Source of the DNA: Elysia chlorotica
Lineage: Eukaryota > Mollusca > Gastropoda > Plakobranchidae
Direction of reading: 5' to 3'
Length of the DNA: 64,000 bases
NCBI GenBank assembly: GCA_003991915.1
Contig: RQTK01001123.1
Span: 1-64,000 of the forward strand
The position numbers and the translations under genes are program-made. Under the pieces are notes generated by a model. It was not told the origin of the DNA. It made no database searches and saw only the letters and a list, made by a program, of their open reading frames with translations. Below, one piece after another: positions 24,611 through 36,676 of this stretch (the stretch's first letter is position 1; each line of letters starts with the position of its first letter).

Positions 24611-27600
24611 GATTTTTGTGTCCAATTGGTTGGTATTGAGATAGGAATACGTTTATGAACGGTTTTTCTTTCCTTTTTTTCTTCATCTGACAAACTAAGG
24701 TCCTTTGATCCCACTCCTAATATGAGCAAATCAGCTTTACCCGATATCGCTTCAGAGAGAGGGGAAGTGTTTTGTCGAGTGTCATTGTAGTTCACATCTT
24801 TGGAGGAAAAATATGAGATCAAAGAAAGAATTCCTTTACGTCTTAAGCTTCTCGAATGTGATCTTTATAATTATTTGTCTCCATGAAGACACAGTGGAGA
24901 TTCAAGGACGTCTGTCTCGACTGATCATATAACGATTATTACGACACTAAACTTATTTGCATGTTTAAAGTAAGCTGATTTGTTAAGGTTTTGAACCCTT
25001 GCTGTACTGATTTAAAGGCAGCAGAAAATACAGAGTGGACACATACCATTTCTCTAATTTTTGTAGAACGACAGTGGATTTGCTAAAGTTTGTCTTTCCA
25101 AAGTTGCTTCACCTACAGTTAATTTTACTTTGTTAGCACTATGGTCACAAAATTGAAATTTGTTAAAAGTCAGTAAAAATAATAAAATTTTAAGCATATG
25201 AGAATAATTTCATTGAAATCAAATTTATATTGAAAAAAATCTATAACTTTTATTCCAACAATAATTTCCAAATCATGTAATACCGTCCAATCAAGCAATC
25301 TAATGAAAAGTAACTAGAGTGTTTCCCTGTTTAGAACAGAACGATGGGCTAATAACAGTGACTAACCGAATAGTTTCAACGGTCAATAATTTTTAGAACG
25401 TCTTTAATGATGTGCAGCTATTTGCAACACATTCCTTTGTTTTGCAATTATCTGTGCCTTTAAAAAATCTAGATTGTACAAGAAACAGATTTGAGACGAC
25501 CTCTTTCAGACAATTTGTTCGGACGCGGGCCGAAGTCCTTGTGGAACTACTTTAAGACTTCTCAGGTTCCCTTCTTTTTCTCTGCATCAAGTCTGGTCCG
25601 GCGAGAGAAAAGATAGGGTGAATTAAATAGCTGTTCAGATAGCAAACTACATAGAGGTTTAAAACAGATAACATAGGCTATGCTTTTTTTTCGTTTTTGG
25701 TTTAAGTTTTCTTCCGGTTTGGATTTGGTTTTGTTTTTATTCTGGATAGGGTTGCTGGTCGCAACAGTACCGAAATAAAAAAACGATAATAACGTTGACA
25801 GTGCAGCATTAATAATTATAAAATATGACAATGTGTCGCAGAGTACGCTACCTGCTCGTTACAACTATTAGTTGATAAAGCGTTGATTCTAATTCATGCA
25901 TAGAAATTACTGCGATGCGGTCATTATCGAATAGATTAAAAAAGACAGGTCTGAAAACCACTATTTTACTAATCTTATTTTTTTCTCCCTTTTTTGGTTT
26001 TGGCGATTCATAATAACAAAACCGTCAAAGTATCACAATCTGTTTTTCCTCGACATTGCTATGAAATAGGATATAATTCAATGAAGGTTTAGCTATTTTC
26101 CCCTCTTTTTATGTTAATTAAAATGATCTGTTAGTAATTCACCAAACAAACATACTAAAGTTTGATTATTTTACGTTCTCTTTGAATATTTTTACCATAT
26201 AGTTTTCTGAAACTAACTGAAATTGTGCTTTGAAATATATTAATAATATGTAACAATTATTGTGTGTGTACATTTTCGAAACAATGATTATATATATATA
26301 TAATACGTATAATTATACTAAAGATTTTAAAAAAATCAATCACAATGCTTCTCGGACGCATTTTTTTATGTCGAGAAACTGAATAAGCTATTACCTTTAT
26401 GTAAGGATTATAACGTATTGGAATGCGTTAGTCAATAATAAGTATGCATTATGGGAGGCTGGATATAGAAACGCATGTGTATTGAGTGACAATTTTTCTT
26501 TTGCATAGTTGAACAAAACACAATGACTAAAAATTGTGTTAAAAACAAAAATGCCTCATGAACGTTCACATCAAACTATTATTACCAAAACATAATAGAA
26601 AATAAATATCAAACTGCCAGGTTATGATATTTTATCTTATGCAGAGACATTTTTACCATATATATATCTTTTTAATATATCTGTTATTGTGATGGTGTTG
26701 TAATGACACAATAAGACACACATACTCAATCCTATATTTTAATTACCATATTTACGGGAAATTCACATACATACAACTATGAGTCGAAACGGATGAGATG
26801 GGTATGAGTGACCATGGAACAAAAGAGATGTAGCACCCAGAACTGACAGAAGGGTCAGGAGAAGTCCAGTCACGTATGCAGAGCAGCAGAGGAACTAAAC
26901 AGGTCGTATTCCTACTACAAGAATGTTAACTATCTCCATTTCAACAGACTTGATCGATTGGTACATGAAGGGACAATGGCCTTCTCTCCCTGTATGTCAT
27001 TGACCTGAATTCATATTCCTACAGACCATTTTTGGCAAGCTATGACTTGTAATGAATTTGTGGAATCCGTAACATTTCAACGATGGTTATTTATATCATT
27101 CCCGATTACACATCAAACAGTAGATGTTAAAAAATTGCAATGATGTCTCGTTTTGCCACGTACCCTTTGCTAACATGATTGATCTCTATTGGAACTTAAG
27201 ACGATGAGTAACATAATTATTTTTTCAACTCCTTAAATTCATAACTCGTCCATTCATGCCGACTCTTTTGTCATTCTTACATATGCATTTTATAAATTTA
27301 AGAAACAGTATATCCAAAGACATGGGAGTAAGTAAAATGGACAAAGTGCTTTCTTTTTACCGGGGTTACACTTAAACGCCGACTTTTGATTGAATAACAA
27401 TTTATAGAAAACCGTTGGGCACCATTGATTCACGTATGATTAATATATTATTCAATAAAACATTTTCTTCAATTGGTTCTAGTTATTTTGGTCCAAAAAG
27501 CTTCAATGTGTTTTTGTATTTTAATTGTCTGTAAAGTTCTAAGGAAAATATGTATAGTTAAGGCATAGTTTCAAAACACCTGATCAATATGTATTTTTGT

Positions 27601-28542
27601 GAGAAAAAAACCCCGCAGAATAATGGATATGATCTGATTATATTTGTTGAATCAAGTCGTAGTCATACAGAGTAAAAATTGGCCAATTATCACATCATGA
27701 GGGTTATAAATATATGTTTTATATCAACATTATGGAATGAGCATTTTAAAGTATACGGGCCAACAAAAATATGATACCGCTTTTCAGAACTTTTACAATA
27801 TAACCTTTTTCTTACGTAAAATTTGACTTTGTCGTTCCTGACATACCTCATATCATCATAATTGCTTAGCTGTCATCTAAGCAGTAGTGAAATCTATATC
27901 AATTTTAATAATTTTAAACACTATGCTTGGTGATGTTGCTTATGTTTCTGTAGTTGTGGTTGTTTCTTGGTTGTTGTTTTTTTTGGCTATCGCGTTTTTT
28001 CTGCTTATTTCCGCTTAGTAAGCGTTTCATAATATCTAACCGATCGCTATTTACAATAGTGTGCTGAAGTGCTTAACAAGTGCACTTATTTTACTGATTA
28101 TCATTCAAGTAAGCTTCCATTAGTTATACTGCTATTACCCTTACGCTTTTTTATAATGTTATATAGTCACATGGCCACCAAACTAGTTAATGAGTTGCAC
28201 AAAAAATTACCGTACAAATTGAATTAGAGATGCATTTATTTTATCGTGTAAGTATCTGTTTACTTGTGATCGCCATTGCCATGAACATTCTATTTCACAC
28301 AGCACATGTTTGATATCATAGTTCGCAGCAGGTTGAAAGCATCATTAATTTATTTGCTAACTGTGTGAAAAGTCGCATGACTTACACGTGTTAACTAAAG
28401 CTATGGCGGTATAAAATATAAATGGTTTTTGTATGATTCAATATTTTATATTTAATATATAATATTTATAACGCTTAAATGCTTGTATGAACAAAGTTTA
28501 TGATAAAAAAATGATTGAACGTCTTTGAGGAACTAACACTAA
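22118..28542. other. AT-rich gene-free sequence
   Basis: It contains a short TTG array (24572-24611) and a GA run at 23275-23300. The 113-codon minus frame at 24481-24822 has a hydrophilic, protein-like N-terminal half, but its poly-Thr half is the translated TTG array. I do not recognise it and do not call it a gene. Nothing else is supportable. Confidence 0.4.
24572..24611 (+). repeat. (TTG)n microsatellite
   Basis: About a dozen TTG units with one CTG. Read on the minus strand it gives the poly-Thr stretch in the 113-codon frame. Confidence 0.95.
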
Positions 28543-28800
28543 GACTTAAACCAAGAACTATTTCCATCTAAATTCACCACTGACGCATACCTACCTTCAG
28601 CCCACACACAACCCTTATTTCCTACACGACCATCTACGGCGCCTAGATTCACCCCCAAAAGTAAACGTACGCAAGACGATGCCGATACTGTCAGCAAACA
28701 TCTGCTAAACCTGATTTGTAACAATAGACAGTTAATTTTTGGTACAACTCGTCTGAGTGTGAATACAGGAACGTCATCCTTAGAGTCTGCGTTTAAATGA
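28543..28800 (+). pseudogene. Possible LINE endonuclease-domain remnant
   Basis: After a TAA at 28540-28542 a plus frame stays open for 85 codons to a TGA at 28798-28800. Around residues 40-70 it reads PRFTPKSKRTQ, a few acidic residues, then HLLNLICNNRQLI and TRL. That order recalls the stretch of CR1/jockey/RTE endonucleases usually written as RxSxD, LLxLC and ixNxR. The rest does not align convincingly, and the catalytic residues of the family cannot be pointed to. The stretch is less AT-rich than its flanks, which supports an origin in coding sequence. It could be another element or chance. Confidence 0.3.
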
Positions 28801-30439
28801 GGATGTAACAAGAGAACAATCTTTCAAGCATACACGATAGAAACTAACCAGCAACAGAATTGTCTTTGCTTTATTTGAACCACCGTGAAACCGTATAAAT
28901 ATTAATTTAAACATGGTCATTACTTAAACAAAAACGAATTTGTTTAAAAAATGCAAAATGATGCATATCACGTTGTTTAATATTGATATTATACTTAATC
29001 TTGTCTTTACAAAGCAATAGAGTATGTGTAGTAACCGTAAAAGAAACAATTCTACCCTTGTCTTACAAAAGCCAGTCGTATGCTGTATATCCTCTGTCAG
29101 TCTCTTCATTTCGTTAGATCATTCTTTTACTTATATTAGATAAGGAAGCTACGCAAAGACTGCTTCAGTCTCAAGTTGAAAAGGGCCACACCGGACGCTG
29201 ATGCTATTATAATGGGAATGTTGGTAGCTCTCAATTAAGGTTGAAATAGGTCATTGTGAAGGACGACAGCAGGTACGGGTATTTTTCAAGGTTCGATGTC
29301 TCTATCTCATGGTCCAAATATGAGGGGGGGGGGGGGTTCTTCCAAAAACGTAGTTTGTTAAAGGCGAACGTGGTAACATTATTTAAATTAAAATGAGGCT
29401 AAAGTGACCAGTCCATCACTCGATGTTTGTGCTATTAAACGCAAGGACATATTATTCTTTCTCTCAAAAGCTATGACTCAGAAAAGGTATGAACACGAGC
29501 CTGCATATTTTACAGAATGTATTTTAACTTAAAAAAACTAAAAAAAAAAACACACACACAAACACACAGATCTTTAATTAGAATTCTAATATTAGTATCA
29601 TAATGTAGTCGGGCACATCAATTTTAAAGTATTGTCTTGTGATTTGTTCCAATAATTAATACTTTATCAGATTTCAGTTTTCATTTAAGAAGTATTTAAC
29701 ATTACTTTGTCTTCCTTTCTCAAAAGCTATAATTATTAAGAGGTACGGCATCAAAGACTTCAGTTTTTAAATTAAATCCATTACCTTATCGCATAATGTT
29801 ATGTTTTTTGTGTTTAACATTTAACAAAAATAGATTATTTTTACTCTCAAGGACGTGACGTTTGATAGAGTTATAGCTGTGTACTCTAAGTCTGTTCATA
29901 TTATTATGTTCTTCTCTCTCAAATGTTTTAAATACTAAATTGTTTGATGTCTGAAACCTTTGAAGATGTATGCTGTACATGTCTGTGACTTTTTTTTCTT
30001 TTTTTTTTTACGTAGGCATCGATAAGCAAAGCGCAATCAATTTGATGCATTGTTAAAATGGGTTTAGTTCCCCGGAACTCGACTAATGCTTGACCTAAAT
30101 AAATTGCACTGATTGGTTCGTAAAATATCCCGTCTGGGTACATTTTTTCTTTAAAAAAATGCATTGTCGTTTTGGTAATGCATTGAAAGATGATATGCAA
30201 AATTAATATTAATCGCCTTTGTGTAAAATTAGTACTGGAATGACAATAAATGCACTAGTTTCTATTTTGGCTTTTCAATTCCTTAAATCATACGCTGTTC
30301 AGTGTTAGCTCTCAGACTCTGATGACAGTCCAAGAAAAATCTAGTTCGTACCCCAAGAGGAAATTATAATTTCCTTTTACATGGTAGTTTTTTGGGGGTG
30401 AACAAACAATTCTTAAACAATGATGTGCGACACAGAAAT

Positions 30440-30440
<1 letters not shown>
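28801..30440. other. AT-rich gene-free sequence
   Basis: It holds a G run (29324-29337), a poly-A/CACA stretch near 29540-29570 and no recognisable genes. Confidence 0.5.
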
Positions 30441-30534
<94 letters not shown>

Positions 30535-30592
30535 GAGAGAGAGACAGACAGACAGACAGAGACAGACAGACAGACAGATAGACAGACAGAGA
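30441..30592 (+). repeat. Compound (GA)n/(GACA)n microsatellite
   Basis: Pure GA, then blocks of GACAGACA and GACAGATA. Frames on both strands are low complexity only. Confidence 0.97.
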
Positions 30593-33103
30593 GTAAGAAG
30601 TGTGCACGTTTATACTACAGTAATAAGTACCTAGTTAGTAATTTAATTCTCCAGTTATCCGATTCAAGATAAGTGTAATCTAATTTATAAAAATACAATT
30701 AAAGGCTGTGTCTGTGTATAATCATTGTATAACCCCAATTTTATTAGCTTTGGAATAGGGCAGCGGAAATTAGTTGATTGAAATACAAGTATAAGAGTTG
30801 TTTTTTTCTCTTGCCGATATTAGTCCTATAAAGGTTGATAACTAAATCTATATGCTTTATTTCTTCTATCCCTACGTACATTGTGTGAAACTATAAAGGC
30901 GAGACATATTAGAGCAATACGAGGTGTCACAAATACGGATCCGTTGTTATCTTCAATCCAAAAATCCGCAAAATATTTACGGAGTTAACCAATGTGAAAT
31001 AATGAAGACCATTTTCTAAAAATAAATGAAATGGTTTTCCAGTTTCAAAACTATTGGTTTCACTAAGACATGGGAAGTTATGATAGATTTGAAGAATACA
31101 TCATTTTGCATCATTACGCAGGAGGCTGAATGTAAAAGTCCCCATCTTGTGATAGTTATCCTCAGTTTTATTTGAAAGCCGCTTCCTATGATTCGCCTAG
31201 AGAAGAAATTAATTATACCTTTTTATGGAACCAGATGACGTGCGCATGCACTTTCAGTTTACAATTTTATCACTTTCTTGGCAGACACGAAAAATGGCTT
31301 GCACTTTCCAATTTAATCGAATTAGATGAATTAGTAAGAGTCTATTTTTGTGACCAAGTCACTCTTGGGGTCTAAGATTTTACAAAAGCTTTACTTGTTA
31401 TTTTTCCTCAGACAGTAATCGCTCGAACAATGACCTCTAGAGTTGTTTTTTTTTTTAATTTCCACAAAATCTAGAGTTCCCATCGATTTAAAAGGCAGCC
31501 AGACTAATTTACGGAATTGTAGCAAATTTCCTCCGACATGTTTTTGCACTCATCTTTTAAATATAAAATAATTTACATAATGTAGCAAATTGGCTTTTCG
31601 CATTTTTCTTTTCTTGAGAGTTTTTTTAAAGCGTATGTATGTTTGCATCGTGTACTTTTAATGTTGATTTGATAGATTGTGAAGGGCGAACGGTACTTCA
31701 TGGAATGTTTTTTCAGTCCAGCCTGATTTATCAACTGAGTTTATATTATTTTTGTTTGGGAACGTTTTTTTCTTTTTACGCTATCTCTTCTATTTTGTCG
31801 AAAAAAATTATACAATTGAGAGGGATAAAAGGTCAGTGTCATTATCTAAATCTTTTCGTTTGTTTAAAAAAAGATGATTATTAACCCTCTTAAATATTAT
31901 TATTGCACTCCTAAAACCCACTGAGAAATGTTCTTTGATTGTTTTTTTCTAAGACTTTTATTAGGAACCATTCCAAACGATACGGAGCAAGCTTTCGTTG
32001 TTAATGTGTTCTATGTTTGCCAAACAGGTATACGTTGGGGGAAGCCTGGTCTTAAAGTCAAAGCGTAAAGCATTACTGTGTGATTTTTCTGCGTTCCCGA
32101 AGAAGTAAAAAACGAAAGCTGTGAATCAATTTTACATAGTTTTTAAAAATGTATGAATATCTTTTTCATGAGCCACCTCCGTTTTTAAAGAAGTCGTTGA
32201 TTTTAGGATGCTGATATAATCTAATCTTTGATATTGTTAAGAAGACAAGTAAACATGCCATGCGGATAAATGTTTCTCTTGTTTGGAGAAAATACGCAAT
32301 CATAAGTGGACTATGGAAAGAACACTGAATTTTTCAAATCCGCATTTTTGTGTAATTCAAATTGTTTTATCACCAGGTATCATCTGATAAAAACACTACA
32401 ACCACTTGTAGCACTTTAAGGCACTCATTACCTTTCATTCAACATATCACGTCATGTGAACATTTATTATATTTAAGTATAATAATGTGAACTTAAGCAC
32501 CCACTCTTATGACTTAAGGATTAATTGCTTAGTCTTGTTTCGATCACTGTAACTGTCTCTTTTTGGACCACACAAATGAAATATAAAAATCTTGTCTCTT
32601 ACTGACTAATGATACATGTCACCTTTTTGTATATAAGAAGACGAGATGAATTTCTATAAAAGCTCTTTGTGAAAAAATTCCCAGTTTCTTTTATCCCGAG
32701 AGAAATCTAATTGACCAACCCTATGCACTTAATGTACTCACAAGACCTATATACGTATTATGATTTTGATTCTTCCAATCATCGTAAACCTGTCCTTTGT
32801 AAATCGATAAGTTCTAAAGAAAGTCTAAACCTAAGTTGCGTTTAAGTATCATCATACGTTTTAATACCTAAATCTTAGTTTTTTACATAAAATTAGCCAG
32901 CGTTATTTACATGCACACTATTGATTGCGCCATAAAAATAATGATGCCACAGTTCCAACAAATGGATTTTTATAATAAAAATAAAGTAAAAATGATAACT
33001 TGTAGTTAGTTTTATATCTCCTTAATTTGTCAATGTCTAAGGCACGGAGACAGCAGCTTTCTATCTAGTCACGGTAAAGATATAAAGTAGTGACCGCTGT
33101 TTA
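30593..33103. other. AT-rich gene-free sequence
   Basis: No coding or repeat signature is visible beyond T-runs. Frames at 31172-31375 and 31639-31884 are unrecognised. Confidence 0.5.
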
Positions 33104-33155
33104 CAAAACCCTACTCGGCATCCCAGCGCTCTACCCACTACGCTACACGGCATCC
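33104..33155 (-). repeat. tRNA-like 5' half (truncated SINE head)
   Basis: On the minus strand the sequence reads GTGTAGCGTAGTGGGTAGAG followed by CGCTGGG, a good A-box and D-arm match for a tRNA-derived promoter. No B box follows at tRNA spacing, so only the first half remains. It is surrounded by unique sequence. Confidence 0.4.
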
Positions 33156-33778
33156 TTGGAAAGCAAGAATCTTTTTTGGGTCGGAGAACACGAAGCTGTG
33201 ACTAAGTTTTATGTCTGCAGAGACTCCAGAATGATTCTATACGTGACTTAGCAATCTCATAAACTGTCAATCGTTAGACCAGAAGAGAACATGCGGCGGC
33301 CAGAGCGACAAGAATAATCTTGGGTGGGACGAATAAAATATGTGTTCTAGTTAGTTGTCTCCGCGGTTTTAATGGAAACGCCCCTAGTGCGGGATATCCG
33401 AAACTTATTTATTTCCATTAGCCTATATCAGTGAAATGACAGTAGTAAAACAGTATCTGAATATTAATTCCACTAAATGGTTCATAAAGTGAAGTACTGC
33501 TTTGTCATAACATGCTTAATGGTATTGCTGTACATGTAGGTGTTACAACGTTCATAAACTCTTGTGCTTGCCTTTGCCATGTCATAACCAGAGAACAATT
33601 CTCTTATTAATTTTTGTTTTAGCAGGCCTATAGGCAAGGTACGAGTACAAAGCATGCATGCCCCTCTTTTAGCTTCACCGATCATGATCAATGCAAAGTA
33701 TATGAACGCCATTAATTTATCTTAATTACACCCTGCAGAGACTAATTAGGCCTACAAATGTATGAATAAAGGCAATAA

Positions 33779-34066
33779 ATGTTCATACAAGGACTGATCT
33801 GCAAGTCATTTTCCACTTCAGATAGCAAGATATCAAATGGATACCGGTATTTAATCATTAGCTTAAACGATTTCTACGCTCGTTTTGATAAGAACAATAC
33901 AACAGAACCACAACAACTACCTCCCGATGAGCTGACACCCTTCAAAGTCGATTGTCACGAGGTCAGATGCACTTTCAGTCAATTAGACCGCAACAAGTCA
34001 GCTGGACCAGACAAAATAAAGCCAACGCTTATTATGTTAAATGACAATCATCAGTATGTCGAATAA
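33779..34066 (+). pseudogene. LINE reverse transcriptase fragment, N-terminal RT motif
   Basis: The 95-codon frame contains LNDFYARFDKNN at residues 29-40 and, after a short linker, a helix ending FSQLDRNKSAGPDKIKPTLI (residues 71-90). In non-LTR retrotransposons of the jockey/CR1/RTE kind this is the region just before the fingers, where the signature K(S/A)AGPD(G/K)I sits. The catalytic YxDD motif is absent, because the similarity stops at about 34030 where the sequence shared with copy 2 resumes. Residues 1-28 come from the shared leader and are probably not RT. Confidence 0.8.
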
Positions 34067-35019
34067 ATCTTAGCGTATATTAAGTATTGTCTCAGTACAA
34101 GTTCAGCTTAACTGTGATTCTGATTAAGTAATCCAGCATACTTGCAATGTCAGATTCGTTCATGAACTTTACAAACTAGTCCTAAAATGTTTCCTCATTT
34201 GACCTTTTACCGTTTCGCTAAAAAAATCGAATTAAGAACAGGTTGAATTTCAATATAGCAGAAAATAGATGACAGAAAGTTGTTATATTTTAGTTGCTAT
34301 GGTTCTAACACTACAATTTAAAGTATACTTTTTGTGGGTTCTTTTGCAGCGAGTCCTATCTCAGAAGACTATTCCAAGGCTGAAAAAATGTTCCACATTA
34401 TATTGTATCCTTATTCATGTATTTTTTCAAGATGTGAGTGTGTGTCTCATTGTTTATTGCTGAACTAAAAGCTTTGACTGATTCCACTTTTTGTTTTTGC
34501 TACGAATCATTCTTTCTTGAATATGTTACGTATCTTACTTTCTTGAATAGTGAAAACAAATTACATGAACATGCACTTTATTTAGTTGATCGATGGCAGA
34601 ACAATAATGTACTGAAGACTGGCGTACTACACCGCCAATTTCTCACATCAAAGGGCACCTGCTCAGTGGGAAAAAAAATAAAAACAAAAAGAATAAGAAC
34701 TCTCAAGTGATTGACAATAAAACTAATCTACAGAGTTCGCATATTACTTAATGAAAAACGATCTGCTTGGGAGACACTCCAAGAAATGAAATTTCTTTCG
34801 GTTCAAACCTAAATAAAAATGTTTTATGGTGAGTTAGTCGTCCTTAGCTATTACTTTTTAAAAGATGTCAACCTTCGTTTTCCATGTTCATGTATTTAAG
34901 CTAAGTTCAGATTTCAACTAGACGGATTAACTACACCCATTAGTGCAGGCATGGCTTTCGACTCGCTCGATTGTTACTATCTCCTATGGTCTGTTTCCTA
35001 ATGTTTGCAATGGCACTGA

Positions 35020-35810
35020 ACAGATGAACAGTTGCTGATGGACCAATTTTCCATGCCATGTAATGAGTTTGGTTTTACCATTAATCTTTCGAAGGCCGAT
35101 GTACTTGAACAGGATTCAACAGTATCACCTATCATTACCATTCACAGCTACGAGTTTGATATCGTTCGGTAGTTTTAATACTTCGGCTCTATCATCACCA
35201 ATATCATCTCCCTGAACATTTAGAGCGCTGAGAGATTGGTAAAACAGTTACAACACTGGCACGTCTCATTTTCGGAGTGTGGACAAACAAATGCTGGCTG
35301 AAGAGACCAAGACACGTGACATCAGTGCGTTCCTTCATAGTAGCGAGACAGGGACTACTATGCCAGGCAAGAGAGAGCATCCCCATATTCTGGAAACATC
35401 GTGGTCCAAAACCGATGCCCTTTCACGCGCTCATCTTTCTTTCTAGTATGCACAGCCTTCTTTGGGATCGCAGACTGCACTGTCTTGAAAAAATACACCG
35501 CATGGAGGATGATCCCATTCCAAAAGACATCATATACGGAGAGCTTGCAGCTGTGCTATGAAACACAGATAGCTCTCGTCCTAGGCGATTCGCGAAAATG
35601 GCCGATCTAGATGGGTGGAGTAGTTTTCATCATAAGTAATTCAAATCAGTGAAAGAGAAGCTGCTGAAGACATCTGGAACCAAACGGGCATTGAGAAAGG
35701 AAATCGCCATCTCACATGTGTGACCACCTCGACAGAGACTGTCACTCCCACGTTGGCCTCTACAGACACATAAAACGCTGTCCCAGCGCTGTCTTAATAA
35801 AAAGAATTTA
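35020..35810 (+). pseudogene. LINE reverse transcriptase C-terminal region, frameshifted
   Basis: Read across several frames, the region follows the C-terminal order of a common animal LINE family. EQLLMDQFSMPCNEFGFTIN, then SKADVLEQ and ITIHSYEFDIV, lie at 35026-35170. YFGSIIT is near 35178. A GVWTNKCWLK stretch follows near 35275, and HRMEDDPIPKDIIYGELA at 35490-35550. A final CDHLDRDCHSHVGLYRHIKR Cys/His finger-like motif lies at 35720-35780. At least three frameshifts and several stops separate the pieces, so it is dead. The clade cannot be fixed from these pieces alone. Confidence 0.85.
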
Positions 35811-35924
35811 ACTTTCCGTGATTGAATTTGACAGACGAATGCCTATCAGAACTCAAAGTACAACAATATGAACGTACAAAGTAAAATTTATCCAAGTTAC
35901 GCTGGTATACATAAACATACTGGT

Positions 35925-36163
35925 TGGGTTGGGTTGGTTTAGCGTCCACCAGCAGCACTATATGAACTATATTGTGGACGGGCGCCAGAACGGACGTCTG
36001 ACTATTTTATGTGCTGCCACACACGAGACAGGGCGGGGATACCATGAGTCCTGTCTCAGCCGGTCACATTATACAGACACCGACCCAACGCCACAGCTAG
36101 GATTCGAACTCGGGACCTTTTGCGTCGGAAGCCGATGGTCTACCCCTGGACCACCGCGCCCCC
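35925..36163 (-). mobile_element. tRNA-derived SINE, full length, with target-site duplication
   Basis: Read on the minus strand, a tRNA-related head (A-box region GGTGGTCCAGGGGTAGA, B box GAGTTCGAATCC) is followed by a central domain containing GGCTGAGACAGGACTCATGG and GTGTGTGGCAGCACATAAAA, then a tail ending CTAAACCAACCCAACCCAAC. The element is flanked by 15-bp direct repeats (35910-35924 and 36164-36178, one mismatch), which mark retrotransposition. A second copy lies at 48427-48684. This copy sits between the two LINE-composite copies. The B box is intact, so pol III promoter function is possible but untested. Confidence 0.9.
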
Positions 36164-36676
36164 CATAAACAGACTGGTATTCAGTAGTTTAAGCTAAAGC
36201 AACACAGTTAATAAAGTGATTTATCATCAGTCTCCCGCCCTTTAGATGTCTAGATGTCTTCAAGTATTAAATAATGATATAACCACGAACCCAACAGAAC
36301 GCAATACTGGACTGAGCTCCCCGCGCTTCCAAGGAACATTTTCACGAAAGGGGGGAACTAATATTTGAAATTAAAATAAAATTTACATAGGAATGTTGCC
36401 GGTTTGCAGTCAATTAAACAATGGTCACTTTATGAATAACGTTATAGAACCTGTTGGTACTTGGTAAATACAAATTACGAAACATTTGGGGCATTTATCA
36501 GGTGATACAATACAGCGGGATGCAGCTTTATGAGTCATATCATTAAACGGCTACATTTCCCAATTACAATTCCCTCGCTACTTTTCACTTCATACAATCG
36601 GTTAGGAACTATTCAATGCTTTTGTGCTTATTTTACTTACAGTATAACGTTATCTTAGTGCATTCACGTGAGTACC

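Larger units (their letters stand above)
33649..35810 (+). mobile_element. Decayed LINE-derived composite element, copy 1
   Basis: The block has five parts. They are a non-coding leader shared with copy 2 (33649-33860), an RT N-terminal motif (33863-34030), about 650 bp shared with copy 2 that is not RT-like (34031-34680), a stretch private to copy 1 (34681-35232) whose last part already codes RT, and the RT C-terminal region (35020-35810). An intact LINE ORF would have the catalytic palm where the non-RT middle lies, so this is a composite and not a simple truncation. The coding parts carry frameshifts and stops. The 5' limit is set by the point where similarity to the downstream copy begins. 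Confidence 0.75.

Noticed and set aside
24481-24822. 113-codon minus frame as a real gene
   Set aside because: Half is poly-Thr from the TTG array, and no domain, splice context or conservation can be shown from the sequence alone.
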